DNA of 64,000 nucleotides from Bacteroidia bacterium. Its GTDB lineage: Bacteria; Bacteroidota; Bacteroidia; J057. The stretch is taken from assembly GCA_030430575.1 (NCBI GenBank), contig JAUIKF010000049.1:1-64000 (forward strand), read 5' to 3'. The position numbers were made by a program, and so were the translations under genes. Under the pieces are notes generated by a model. The model saw only the letters and a program-made list of their open reading frames with translations, was not told the DNA's origin and did not search any database. Within the stretch, counting starts at the first letter, position 1. Every line of letters begins with the position of its first letter. Positions 8,464 to 17,183 of this stretch are shown one piece after another.

Positions 8464-8525
8464 TTTTTGAAATCAAAGGGTAAACTACTTTGTTGACTTA
8501 TGAAGGATGCCATTTGATGCTTAGT

Positions 8526-8711
8526 TTAAACATCTTCCAGATCATAAGGAACAGTATTCCCTTCATCTAGCTGGGCAATAGACTCGAATAACCTCTTTCT
8601 GTTAGCTTTCGTGGATAATAAATGGGCGGTTTCTTGGGAAGAATTGTTTCCCAAAAAGGGCAAGTAAGCTTTCACTTTTGCAACGAGGGAAGAGAGGGCT
8701 ACGGGCTTCAT
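8526..8711 (-). CDS. Small antitoxin-like protein without a toxin partner
   Basis: The 61-aa protein has a C-terminal [17 protein letters not shown]...DLE segment that recalls the tail of RelB/YefM/Phd-like type II antitoxins (NKERLLESI-QLNEGK...). Such antitoxins normally precede a toxin gene by a few bases. Here the sequence downstream on the same strand (8525 to 8256) is a dispersed inverted repeat with no toxin-like frame. It may be an orphan antitoxin or a remnant. It ends about 60 bp downstream of the Fic gene on the same strand, so the two could be co-transcribed. The assignment rests on a weak motif. Confidence 0.5.
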   Translation of the reverse strand: MKPVALSSLVAKVKAYLPFLGNNSSQETAHLLSTKANRKRLFESIAQLDEGNTVPYDLEDV

Positions 8712-8771
8712 AAAGCGGATATATTAAAAAGTGTACACTAGAAGCAAGATAACGATTTCTGCGAAATATTT

Positions 8772-9845
8772 CTACCGCTGAATCAGCAACTCATAAAGCG
8801 GAATATTGACATAATAATTCGCCGCGCCTAGTTTTTGCTTCTTGAGCAGGCCATCTGCTGCTAATTGGTTGAGGTAGCTGGCAGCTGTAGGGCGAGATAT
8901 GTGTAGGTCCTTTGCGAGGAATTCGATTCTGGTATAGGGATGTTTAAACAAATTATTGAGCAAATCTTGGCTATAGAACTTATAGTTATCTCTGAGTCTG
9001 TGCTTGATCAGTTGCATCATATCTTTGATAGCAAGAACTAGTTTAATCGTCTCCCTCGAAGTCATTTCCACCCCTTTAATCATATACATCAACCATTCTT
9101 CCCAATTTTCGTCTGTCCTCACTTCTTGTAACAATCGATAATAATCTGCTTTATTCTTGATAATATAATTACTCAAATAAAGAATGGGCAATTCTAATAA
9201 TCCATTAAGAATCAAGTATAAAATATTGATAATGCGGCCTGTACGTCCATTTCCATCATAGAATGGGTGGATGCTTTCAAATTGATAATGGATAATGGCC
9301 ATTTTGACTAATGGATCAAAATCACTGATCGAGGGATCATTTATATACCGCTCAAGATTGGACATCAATCGGGCGATCGTGTCATAATCTTGGGGAGGGG
9401 TATAGATTGTTTCTCCCGTAATCGAGTTTTTCAAGGCGGTTCCAGGAAGTTTTCTAAAGCCTGCTTTATTCTGCTCTAAAGTCTCTTGAATCTCTAATAC
9501 AATACTATTGGTCAATATTTCCCTTTCCTTGATTCTCGCATGGCCTTTCTTTAGCGCTGAAATATAGTTTTGAACTTCTTTGGCAGCAAGCGACCCCAAA
9601 GCACTAAGATTCAGTTCAGATTTATAGAGATCATCATGAGTAGTTATAATGTTCTCTATGGCAGAACTGTCTTTGGCTTCTTGTATGCCGAGCGTATTGA
9701 TCAATATATTTTGATTGGGAATCGAGGCGGCTATTCCCTTTAACTCTGCTAGGGCAGCATGGGCGCTTGGAAGGCTTTTGAGGATAGGTTTAGTTTCAAC
9801 ATCAATCCTAAGCGGAAGTTCTTTGAGGACCCAATTTTTTTCCAT
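8772..9845 (-). CDS. Fic-family AMPylase with C-terminal winged helix
   Basis: The 357-aa protein has the full Fic active-site motif HPFYDGNGRTGR at about residues 192-203, with the catalytic His and the GNGR phosphate-binding loop intact. An N-terminal SSAIEN at about residues 59-64 matches the inhibitory-helix motif (S/T)xxxE(G/N) of class II Fic proteins, so the enzyme is probably self-inhibited. Residues ~300-357 form a winged helix-turn-helix (RIEFLAKDLHISRPTAASYLNQL). Fic enzymes transfer AMP from ATP to a protein hydroxyl. The wHTH predicts DNA binding, and four palindromic repeats lie directly upstream (9870-9998), which suggests autoregulation. The target is unknown. Confidence 0.95.
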   Translation of the reverse strand: MEKNWVLKELPLRIDVETKPILKSLPSAHAALAELKGIAASIPNQNILINTLGIQEAKDSSAIENIITTHDDLYKSELNLSALGSLAAKEVQNYISALKKGHARIKEREILTNSIVLEIQETLEQNKAGFRKLPGTALKNSITGETIYTPPQDYDTIARLMSNLERYINDPSISDFDPLVKMAIIHYQFESIHPFYDGNGRTGRIINILYLILNGLLELPILYLSNYIIKNKADYYRLLQEVRTDENWEEWLMYMIKGVEMTSRETIKLVLAIKDMMQLIKHRLRDNYKFYSQDLLNNLFKHPYTRIEFLAKDLHISRPTAASYLNQLAADGLLKKQKLGAANYYVNIPLYELLIQR

Positions 9846-9869
9846 TTTTAGGAGATAAGAAATGATGAT

Positions 9870-9998
9870 TTCCTTTACATAAAGGAATCATACTGTAAAG
9901 AAAATGCAATTTTCTTTATATAGCAAGGCTCTATTGTAAAGAAAATGCCATTTTCTTTACAATAGAATGCCAGCCTATAAAGAAAACCCGATTTCTTT
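9870..9998. promoter_or_regulatory. Four-site palindromic operator array upstream of fic
   Basis: Four inverted repeats of the type TAAAGAAAAnnnnnTTTTCTTTA lie at 9870-9887, 9896-9918, 9930-9966 (perfect over 37 bp) and 9979-9998. Their centres are 28, 41 and 40 bp apart, the last two close to four helical turns. They occupy the promoter region of the Fic-wHTH gene and are the natural candidates for its own binding sites. Confidence 0.75.
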
Positions 9999-10319
9999 TA
10001 CACATACCCGCCGCCAAAAACGTTTTGAGTTTCGAGGATAACCCCACCTACCAAATGGTCAAGAGGATGCGGATTGAACGGATTCAGCGGATGTAAGCGG
10101 ATCAGAAAAGAGTCCCCTAGTGTTCTTTCAATTTAGAAAGGTGGAGTTGAAAGTCATTTACTATTCTCAGCTTTCGATAAGTCCAAATAACTAACAAGAA
10201 ATAAAAAAGTGAAAAGGGAAGAAAAAATTAGCTATCCGTGACGGAGAAATACTTTTGACTTCCTTGTTCCTTGTTTTTTATTTTTACTTTACCTGACAAT
10301 TCAATCTTGAATAAACACT
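9999..10319. other. Non-coding gap
   Basis: I see no gene here. The stretch holds a short run of related hexamers (cggattgaacggattcagcg, then gatgtaagcggat) around 10069-10101 and otherwise AT-rich spacer. Confidence 0.6.
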
Positions 10320-10347
10320 AAAACATAGAACCTAAACCCTAGAACTC
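10320..10347 (-). repeat. 7-bp tandem array at gene end
   Basis: Four heptamers (AAAACAT, AGAACCT, AAACCCT, AGAACTC) run across the 3' end of the DUF2306 gene and contribute its last codons. They match the arrays at 48105-48139 and 56051-56085. Confidence 0.75.
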
Positions 10348-10967
10348 GAAAGCGTCACTTTCTTCCCCCGCATTGCCCACTCCACCACCAGCAGATTCGG
10401 CACCCAACAAAGCCATGCTACAGTAGGGTAAGCTACCATAAAATCCCAGCCCGAAGCAAGAAAGATCCCCAGCCATATCCTCAGTGTCACGGCGGCGAAG
10501 GTCACGGCATAGCTACGCGTCATCCACTCCTTATGAGCGGTGACATTTCCCTGGCGGATGTTGGCATAAGCCTGGTAAGTCGTGTAAAGCCACGCGAGGG
10601 CGAGGAAGAAGAAACCTGATTGGGCAACCCAACCACCTGAAGCCATGAGGGAAACAGGGATGCCGGAAATTCCTGCAAATAGGATCGCTACGATGTAGAT
10701 CTTGCCAAGGGTGCGGTGCAGGTGCTTGCGCTTCTTGCGGAGGCCCGCCAAGAACTGAAATGGCCCTAACGTCAGCGCAATGATGCCACCAGCAACGTGT
10801 ATCCAGAATGGCGCACGATAGAGGAGCCGACTGATGATCTGGTCTTCCTTTCTCCCCAAGAAGTTGAAAGAAGGATCAAGATTGAGGTAAGTGGCAGCGT
10901 ACCCGCTGACGCTGATGGCCAGCAGGGCCATGAAGGCCCAAGCGATGCGAATAAATGTCTTGTTCAT
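10332..10967 (-). CDS. DUF2306 family membrane protein
   Basis: The 211-aa protein has an N-terminal membrane segment followed by several helices. It carries the family signature HVAGGIIALTLGPFQF (near residue 56), a conserved HRTLGKIYI segment and a later HKEWMTRSYAVTFAAVTLR block. The histidines placed next to membrane helices recall small haem- or metal-binding membrane proteins, but the function of DUF2306 is not established. The gene is followed upstream by an AraC-type membrane regulator on the same strand, a common pairing that suggests a small regulator-effector unit. Confidence 0.85.
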   Translation of the reverse strand: MNKTFIRIAWAFMALLAISVSGYAATYLNLDPSFNFLGRKEDQIISRLLYRAPFWIHVAGGIIALTLGPFQFLAGLRKKRKHLHRTLGKIYIVAILFAGISGIPVSLMASGGWVAQSGFFFLALAWLYTTYQAYANIRQGNVTAHKEWMTRSYAVTFAAVTLRIWLGIFLASGWDFMVAYPTVAWLCWVPNLLVVEWAMRGKKVTLSSSRV

Positions 10968-11154
10968 AAATTGAGAAATGAGATGTTTTGCCCAAACCTA
11001 CGGAGGTGGCATCAGGAAGGCGTCTCAACGGATCGGCTGGGAGGTGCCATATCGTCGGGGAGAGGGGATGATTGCAGAATATCGATTGAAGAACAAGGAT
11101 TTATGAGGGATAAGATCTTCTTCACCTCAACAATCATCATTCCTTGTCCTGCAA

Positions 11155-12294
11155 TCATAAATCTTCCTCAATAATCCCTTTTGCATACTGCGACGGTGTC
11201 TGCCCTGTCAACTGCTTGAAGGTTCTGTTGAAGGAAGACTTGGAGTTGAAGCCGCAGTCTAGGGCGATGGCCAGGAGGGTGAGGTGCTTATTGGAAGGCT
11301 GTTTAAGGGCTTCTTGGAAGGCAGCGACGCGGTGTTGATTCACAAATTCAAAGAAGTTTTGGTTCATGCCTTCGTTGATGAGCTGGGAGAGGTGGTGGGG
11401 ACTGAGCTGGGTGCTGGCAGCAAGTTCTCCCAGCGTGAGTTGGGGGTTAAGGTAGGGCTTTTCGGTTTCCATAAAGGATTTGAGTTTATCTAAAAGCACC
11501 TCTTGATCATGGTTTTTGAGGCCAGACTTTTGATATTTACTGGAATTTGACACTTCTGTATCTAAAACAATATCTGGTGAAAACGAAAAAATGCGCCCTT
11601 GTTTGAACCCAAAATACCCTATTGCAAACACAAATATCGTCACGGCTATATAGATCAGACTTTCGCCCCGAAAAATCGGATCATTTTGTCCTCCTTGTGG
11701 TAATAGGGTTACCCCCCAGACTACCACCCAAATCAGAAACATACCGATGGCTAGATTTTGTATCCACCGTAGATCGATGTCATCCGAGTAGGAAAACAGT
11801 TTCTGGATTTGCTTTCTGTGGGAGCGAATTTGCCATAAGACATATAGTGCATAAGCTGGCCCAGTAGAAATGATTAATGCCCTAAGGACACTGGTGATTA
11901 CTGGTGGGTCATTCCACAGGATTTCTTTCATGAAGTAGAGCTTTTCCGGCCCTGTTGAACTAAAATAATCCCATGAAAAAAGATATGCCAGGACAAAGGG
12001 CAAGAAATGAAGGAAATCGTACCAATGAATCCTTGAAGGATTGCGTGTCAGGGTGAGTACATACAAAAAGAAAAAAGGACCCTCAGCTAATGGAAAAGGA
12101 AAACTCAACCCCAGCCAATGAGGATATTCAAGGTGCCACTGCGCTGCATCTCCAAAGGCCATGAACAGGTGAAGTCCGATAAACATCAACCAAGCGATCA
12201 GCACCTTATCAGAAAGGGCCTTGCCTTTTTTGCTGAGCAAGAGCACGACAAAAAAGAGCGCTTGCGCTATGCCTATGAGGAAGAAGGTGTGCAT
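11155..12294 (-). CDS. Membrane-anchored AraC-type regulator
   Basis: I chose ATG 12294 (379 aa); a TTG four codons upstream also exists. The N-terminal ~220 residues contain about seven hydrophobic helices (FFLIGIAQALFFVVLLL, then LIAWLMFIGLHLFMAF, YVLTLT, LHFLPFVLAYLFSW). The C-terminal ~100 residues are an AraC DNA-binding domain (TLGELAASTQLSPHHLSQLI; LDCGFNSKSSFNRTFKQLTG). Proteins with this layout are probably membrane-tethered sensors. It is divergent from the Crp/Fnr-type gene at 12465 and lies upstream of the DUF2306 gene, its likely target. Confidence 0.9.
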   Translation of the reverse strand: MHTFFLIGIAQALFFVVLLLSKKGKALSDKVLIAWLMFIGLHLFMAFGDAAQWHLEYPHWLGLSFPFPLAEGPFFFLYVLTLTRNPSRIHWYDFLHFLPFVLAYLFSWDYFSSTGPEKLYFMKEILWNDPPVITSVLRALIISTGPAYALYVLWQIRSHRKQIQKLFSYSDDIDLRWIQNLAIGMFLIWVVVWGVTLLPQGGQNDPIFRGESLIYIAVTIFVFAIGYFGFKQGRIFSFSPDIVLDTEVSNSSKYQKSGLKNHDQEVLLDKLKSFMETEKPYLNPQLTLGELAASTQLSPHHLSQLINEGMNQNFFEFVNQHRVAAFQEALKQPSNKHLTLLAIALDCGFNSKSSFNRTFKQLTGQTPSQYAKGIIEEDL

Positions 12295-12464
12295 TTGAAT
12301 CCCCAATTTACAGGAAAATGGGAATTATTTGACTAAAGATATCGGGGTATCATTTGACCTGACAGAGAGAAAGTATCCTTTTATCATTGTAATAGAAGAT
12401 AATAATCTGCTTTTTCCAGGAAAAATAATTGTTGAGGTAAAGGCTAGGTAATTTTAAGGGGAAT

Positions 12465-13028
12465 ATGGAGCAATTTATAGAAAACATCAAAACCAAAATT
12501 GTGATTTCTGATGCCTTACAACAGGCGATTGAAGCACATTTTATTTTCCAAACAGTGCCCGCGAATCACATGCTGGCCAAAGAAGGTCAGTACGTACAAA
12601 AATTATTTTTCCTGGAAGAAGGCACGGTCAGGTCTTTTCATTACGGCAAGGACAAAGAAGTAAACTCCTGGTTTTATATCAACCACCAGTTTTTCACTTG
12701 TTGGTATAGTTTCCAGGGCCAACAGGCTAGTTTTGAAAACCTGGAAACCCTGTCTGAAAGCACGATTTATTCGATTGATTATGCGCACTATCAACACTTG
12801 ATGAATGAGTTTCCCGAGTTTCAAAAATTAGGGAGGTTGATCGCTGAGGAACAATTGGCGTTTATTGATTATTACTCCAAAGGGTATATGTTTTTGTCCG
12901 CCAAAGAACGCTATGACCTCCTGCTTTCCTTTATCCCTGATATCGAATTACGGGTGAAGTTGGGCCATATCGCTTCCTTCTTGGGAGTGTCTCAGGAGAC
13001 ACTCAGTAGAATTCGCAGCAAAAAATAA
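12465..13028 (+). CDS. Crp/Fnr-family transcriptional regulator
   Basis: The 187-aa protein has an N-terminal cyclic-nucleotide-binding fold (residues ~10-120, with KEGQYVQKLFFLEEGTVRSF) and a short C-terminal helix-turn-helix (GHIASFLGVSQETLSRIRS). The binding pocket lacks the classical cAMP-binding RxS pattern, as is usual in the Bacteroidota versions of this family. No Cys cluster for an Fe-S centre is present. An FNR-like box lies about 2.5 kb downstream at 15509-15522, in front of the operon that contains a cytochrome-like lipoprotein, but a link is only a guess. Confidence 0.88.
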   Translation: MEQFIENIKTKIVISDALQQAIEAHFIFQTVPANHMLAKEGQYVQKLFFLEEGTVRSFHYGKDKEVNSWFYINHQFFTCWYSFQGQQASFENLETLSESTIYSIDYAHYQHLMNEFPEFQKLGRLIAEEQLAFIDYYSKGYMFLSAKERYDLLLSFIPDIELRVKLGHIASFLGVSQETLSRIRSKK

Positions 13029-13044
13029 GGCACTAGTGCTTGGA

Positions 13045-13905
13045 TTAAAACACCCGCACAAGGTTAAAACCAAAGAAGATATCCCCTTCCCACCAATTGC
13101 CTTCGGCATTGCTGATGAACCCCGGTTCGTTGGTTGACTGGGCGTTGGAGAATAGCAATTGAAATACATGTCCGCCTGTTTCTATATCTACGCCGATGGT
13201 AAATGGATCGACGAAGGCTGACTGTTCCGCCCTATTTAAATGAAGTATATAATCCATATTGAGCGATATGTGTTTATTCAACATCAGCCTTCCTCCCACT
13301 CCCATGGCGACTTGATTGTGCTGCTGGAAGTGTTCTAAGACGAGGTTTTGTCGAACAAAGGTAGGGGCAACTTCAAGGGATAGTTTGCTTGAAAATCGGC
13401 GAGAGATCAATAATTGGGAAGCATAGCTGAGCCGATCGGGATATTTCATATTGGGATATTGCTGCTTACTGAGTTGGGTATTGAGGTTTACCGTCTCATA
13501 CAGCGTAATATTGACTGGGAAAGTGCCTTGTTGTAAGGCTAGGCTCCACTTGGCAGAACCCGCGAAGGTTCGACGCAGGGACTCTCTGCTCAATCCGATT
13601 TGGAACCCTTCCCATAAGCCATACACCAATTGAATCTTGGTATTGGCATTGTCCAGTCCAAAGAAGGTACTCAGGCCATCTTTCACCGTGCCGAATCGGT
13701 GAGAGACATACATATACCAATCGCCTTTTGCCGCTACTTTGGTGGATTGCAAATTCCCAATTTTCATGGCCTTGAAGGCGGGGTAATGGGAGTCCTCTTC
13801 TGCAAGCAGCGCTTCTGCTTCGCTCAGCAAATCATCCTGAGACATCAGGGAATAAGGAAGGCATAGGAGCAGGGAAAGGGTTATATAAAATGATATGATT
13901 TTCAT
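13045..13905 (-). CDS. DUF5777 family outer-membrane barrel protein
   Basis: The 286-aa protein has a signal peptide (residues 1-22, ending SLMSQ), then FKAMKIGNLQSTKVAAKGDWYMYVSHRFG-type sequence typical of DUF5777 (here around residues 44-72). Alternating beta strands follow to a terminal FFGFNLVRVF strand, as in outer-membrane barrels. The function of the family is not known. It is the last gene of a three-gene minus-strand operon (gaps of 2 and 36 bp) with a CxxCH lipoprotein and a large lipoprotein. Related barrels often sit beside cytochrome-like or redox lipoproteins. Confidence 0.8.
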   Translation of the reverse strand: MKIISFYITLSLLLCLPYSLMSQDDLLSEAEALLAEEDSHYPAFKAMKIGNLQSTKVAAKGDWYMYVSHRFGTVKDGLSTFFGLDNANTKIQLVYGLWEGFQIGLSRESLRRTFAGSAKWSLALQQGTFPVNITLYETVNLNTQLSKQQYPNMKYPDRLSYASQLLISRRFSSKLSLEVAPTFVRQNLVLEHFQQHNQVAMGVGGRLMLNKHISLNMDYILHLNRAEQSAFVDPFTIGVDIETGGHVFQLLFSNAQSTNEPGFISNAEGNWWEGDIFFGFNLVRVF

Positions 13906-13941
13906 GAAATTCGTCTATTTAGGGGAAATGCCTTTTGAGCA

Positions 13942-14301
13942 TTACTGTTCTAGGTAGCCATCTGATACCCATTTGGCAATGATTTGCCGTTCTTCTGGGC
14001 TGATCAAGCCACTGGGCGGCATAGGCATGGATTCATTATTGATGCGATCTAGAAGTTTGCCCTCTTCAGTTTGAAATCGGGTGTTTTGATACGTGGTCAA
14101 AGAAATCCCCGCACTCGGGGCTGAGCCGCCATGACAGGTGATACAATGGGTAAACATGATGGCCTGCATGTCTGGATCATATTTGATGATCCGATTAATT
14201 GATCCACCTGAATCTGGCTCTATGATTACTGCCTTGGTACATCCAAATACGGCTAGTGCTACACATACAAGTCCTAAGGCGTTTCTTATTTTTGGGTTCA
14301 T
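13942..14301 (-). CDS. Small c-type cytochrome-like lipoprotein
   Basis: The 119-aa protein has a lipoprotein signal (lipobox AVFGC near residues 17-21) and one haem-c attachment motif, CITCH, near residue 53. It ends with MPPSGLISPEERQIIAKWV, the Met-containing loop and final helix common in mono-haem cytochrome c domains of the planctomycete/Bacteroidota type. It should be anchored at the periplasmic or outer membrane and carry one electron at a time. It sits between a large lipoprotein (2 bp upstream) and the DUF5777 barrel (36 bp downstream) in one operon. Confidence 0.88.
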   Translation of the reverse strand: MNPKIRNALGLVCVALAVFGCTKAVIIEPDSGGSINRIIKYDPDMQAIMFTHCITCHGGSAPSAGISLTTYQNTRFQTEEGKLLDRINNESMPMPPSGLISPEERQIIAKWVSDGYLEQ

Positions 14302-14303
14302 GA

Positions 14304-15473
14304 TTAATTCTGAATAGTGATGTTGTCAATAGTGATTTGCTGCTGTCCTTCAGGGATAATGGTAATGGATTGTAACGGATGGGTATAATCGCCAGCGCCA
14401 ATGATTCCATCCTCGTTCACATCTGCGGTAATATTGATGTAATAATCCCCTGGATGTAGGTAGGTGATGAGGAATTCGTCTTGCGTGCCGATGAGCTCCG
14501 AAAATAGCAGGACAGAATTAAAGGCATCCTGGCTTACAAAATAACCGCTGTTGTCAGTGAGCGGGTCCTTGGATAGGTTGATCCAAAGGGTTTTGCCCTC
14601 GATGGTAGGATTACGTTGGATGTCCACTTGTAAATAAGCCAAATACGGATGCTGGTCTATCACAAATGGGTCTCCAGACGCTTGGGCAAGAGTAAATACG
14701 TCTTGAGTGCCCGTTGAATCATAGGCCAAGTAAGTGGCAGATTTAGCTCCAGGTTCTGCATTTAGATGATTGGGATTAAATCCACTGGAAAAATCCCATG
14801 CAACTTCATTTTTAGGGAAATCATGTACAATAGCCGCTGCTTCTGCCAGACTGGTAATTCCTTTTTTCGCTTTTAAGGTCATGTGACGACTTGGAGGGAA
14901 ATTGAGCCCTAAGCGACTGGTATAGGCATAGAAGTAAAGGCTATCAGATATAAATCGAAGCTCCATCCACATCGTGTTTGTACTTCCATCAGCATCTACA
15001 AAGCGATAGAATTCTCCGTTGGCGTCTTTGCGAATGCTATCCAGCACAAAGTAACTGGTTCGATAGATGCCATTCAGCAACCCCCCATTCCTCGCCATAA
15101 TCGTGCGGGTGTCTTTGAAATCTGTTATAAAAAAGGAGGTGAACAGATTGCCCATCGTGCCGCCTTCAAAGATGCCGTGAATGTGGGAGGAAGAGATCGC
15201 CCGATAATCAAATGCAAACCAATCAAAATCTTGTCCAATAACCCGGTTCGTTCCTACCCATTGGCCTTGCATTTTGCCCAAAAACTCAAACCCCTGTTCA
15301 TGGATATTAATAGGGGCGACAGTTGAAGTATAGGTCGAATCAGGCCCCGTTGAGGGCGTTTCAGCAATGTTTCTGACTTCTTGTTCACAACTGATGGCCA
15401 GCGTTGCTAGCGCCAAGAGGCTAAAAAATTGGATTAATTTTCCCATTGTCATATTTGCGGTTATTTTATTCAT
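14304..15473 (-). CDS. Large lipoprotein with dockerin-like Ca-binding loop
   Basis: The 389-aa protein has a lipobox (TLAISC near residues 25-30) preceded by a hydrophobic signal. The middle is beta-rich and unlike any family I can name. Near the C-terminus, around residues 350-367, DVNEDGIIGAGDYTHP looks like a dockerin/EF-hand calcium loop. It is the first gene of the operon with the cytochrome-like lipoprotein and the DUF5777 barrel, and starts 36 bp downstream of an FNR-like box. A role as an extracellular redox or copper-related lipoprotein is possible but not shown. Confidence 0.75.
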   Translation of the reverse strand: MNKITANMTMGKLIQFFSLLALATLAISCEQEVRNIAETPSTGPDSTYTSTVAPINIHEQGFEFLGKMQGQWVGTNRVIGQDFDWFAFDYRAISSSHIHGIFEGGTMGNLFTSFFITDFKDTRTIMARNGGLLNGIYRTSYFVLDSIRKDANGEFYRFVDADGSTNTMWMELRFISDSLYFYAYTSRLGLNFPPSRHMTLKAKKGITSLAEAAAIVHDFPKNEVAWDFSSGFNPNHLNAEPGAKSATYLAYDSTGTQDVFTLAQASGDPFVIDQHPYLAYLQVDIQRNPTIEGKTLWINLSKDPLTDNSGYFVSQDAFNSVLLFSELIGTQDEFLITYLHPGDYYINITADVNEDGIIGAGDYTHPLQSITIIPEGQQQITIDNITIQN

Positions 15474-15508
15474 GTCTGCAAAGAAAAAGGAACTGCCGGA
15501 ATGATCTT

Positions 15509-15522
15509 TTGATCTATGTCAA
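15509..15522. promoter_or_regulatory. FNR/Crp-like box upstream of cytochrome operon
   Basis: TTGATctatGTCAA matches the FNR/NNR consensus TTGAT-N4-ATCAA with one mismatch. It sits in a larger inverted repeat (ATCTTTTGA at 15504-15512 with TCAAAAGAT at 15519-15527). Its centre is about 42 bp upstream of the ATG at 15473. Confidence 0.45.
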
Positions 15523-15676
15523 AAGATTTTCTCCCCTGGCTTCATAGGTTTGCCACATGTTTAACCATTAATGCATTAAGGCCATGAGTAATACAAGACT
15601 GATCTTCACCAGTATCTATTGATAAAACCGCCAGGCTGGGAACCCCAAAACCATTAATCTAAAAAGCTAACCAAAA

Positions 15677-16491
15677 ATGGACAATAACCGCGAAATGCCT
15701 GTGCTCCCCATCAAAGCATACACCTCTCAAGCATGGTTTGAGAAGGAACAGCAAATCATATTCGGAAATTCTTGGCAGTTTGCAGGGTTGGTGGGCGATG
15801 TGAAAGACCCTGGCGATTATATAACCGTCCAATGCGGCCTGCAAAATATCCTGATCGTCAAAGGACGAGACCAACGGCTCCGCGCTTTTCACAATCTATG
15901 CCGTCATAGAGGCACCCAATTATTGAGAGCGGTGGGGAAAAAGCAGAAGGCCCTTACCTGTCCTTATCATGACTGGACTTATGATTTGACAGGGCAACTG
16001 ATCAGTGTTCCTGAAAAAGAGACCGAATTTCCAGACCTTGAGTTGGATAAGATCTGTCTGCACAAAGCCTCCGTTGATATTTGGCGGGGGATGATCTGGG
16101 TACACCCCAAACCTGATGCGATGCCGATCAACAAATGGTTTGAAGGGTGTGAAAAACACCTGGGCCCTCATAATCCCAGCCGTCTCATCGAATATCCGGA
16201 TACCTCGTATGAAAAAGTCATCGAGGCCAATTGGAAGCTACGTTGGATGGCCAAACCCACTATCTCTCGATCAAAAGTGGAAAAACGGTTTTGCAAACCC
16301 TAAAAGAAGCCAATGCCAATCCACCCTATTCATGTGAAAGCGGCGTCTGCGCGACTTGTGTGGCAAGGATTATAGAAGGTAAAGCAAGCATGAAGTCTTG
16401 CATGGCGTTAGAAGAGGCTGATATCACCAATGGAATGATTTTGACTTGTCAGGCACTGCCGACCACTGAGAAATTGAGAATAGTTTTTTAA
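15677..16491 (+). pseudogene. Chimeric remnant: Rieske oxygenase N-terminus joined to ferredoxin C-terminus
   Basis: The first part (15677 to about 16235) encodes a Rieske domain of a ring-hydroxylating oxygenase alpha subunit (CRHRG near residue 75 and CPYHDW near residue 95, binding a 2Fe-2S cluster). It breaks off right after EANWK, where the catalytic mononuclear-iron domain should begin. From about 16236, in a different frame that runs to 16491, the sequence is the C-terminal plant-type ferredoxin domain of a PaaE-like reductase (LDGQTHYLSI, CESGVCATC, a later ILTCQA). The Rieske frame then stops at 16303. The join looks like a deletion that removed the oxygenase C-terminus and the reductase FAD/NAD domains. 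Neither part should work as the original enzyme. Confidence 0.8.
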
Positions 16492-16578
16492 GATTTCATC
16501 TTCCAGGGAGAAGAGATTGCTGAGGTAGGTATCTACTTGTGCAAAAATGGAGTGGTTTATGTTCAGTTCATCGGTAAT

Positions 16579-17163
16579 TTATGCTACACACCCAAGCTTT
16601 AGAAATAGTTCATCTGAAATGGGGTAGACTTGTTCTTCAGGAACTGCGGGAAATGTATTGCCCCGTGCCTTTGCTACCCGGCCGATTTCATGGGCAAGCG
16701 GTGTGACATCTTCAACGGAAATAATGTAATCACTTACATATTTGCGGATAACTACGCCTCGGATGCCAATCTGGATCGCCTGACGGTCGAGTCGCCTTCC
16801 CACCAAGTCCCGTTCGGGATCCCATTGATGGATGACGTCAGACTTGTCAAGCTGGCTTTTCCATTCCATTTCAGAGGGAAATACCTGTGTGTTCCAATGT
16901 GACTCGATAGATTGTTCCAAAATCTCTAGGAAGGCTTGATGGGAGAGCTTGATTTTGGCGATCGCTTGCATGCGATTTTTGGTAGCGTATTTGGTGCGGC
17001 GAAGCGTCCAGGCAAATGAAGGCTTGATCCAGCTAATTCGGTCCAGGCTAAATCCTTTCCCAAAAGTCCCTAACTTCGCTGCGATCTCTACAGTTTGTGG
17101 CTTAAATGCCTGATAGACATATATCCCTTCTTCGTCAAAATTGGCGAATACTAGCCGTTGCAT
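16579..17163 (-). CDS. DUF4291 family protein
   Basis: The 194-aa cytoplasmic protein matches DUF4291 in length and motifs. Near the start is FANFDEEGIYVYQAF. A basic block SWIKPSFAWTLRRTKYATK follows at about residues 44-63, and HQWDPERDLVGRRLDRQAIQIGIRG at about 110-136 carries the conserved Asp-Pro-Glu-Arg and Gln-Ile-Gly-x-Arg-Gly positions. The conserved basic and acidic residues suggest nucleotide or nucleic-acid chemistry, but the family has no settled role. It lies between the broken oxygenase remnant and a hypothetical secreted protein. Confidence 0.85.
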   Translation of the reverse strand: MQRLVFANFDEEGIYVYQAFKPQTVEIAAKLGTFGKGFSLDRISWIKPSFAWTLRRTKYATKNRMQAIAKIKLSHQAFLEILEQSIESHWNTQVFPSEMEWKSQLDKSDVIHQWDPERDLVGRRLDRQAIQIGIRGVVIRKYVSDYIISVEDVTPLAHEIGRVAKARGNTFPAVPEEQVYPISDELFLKLGCVA

Positions 17164-17183
17164 AGTTGTTTACTGAGGTTGTT

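Noticed and set aside
8252-8476. Short minus-strand frame of 74 codons
   Set aside because: It lies entirely in a dispersed inverted repeat and its translation reflects repeat motifs.
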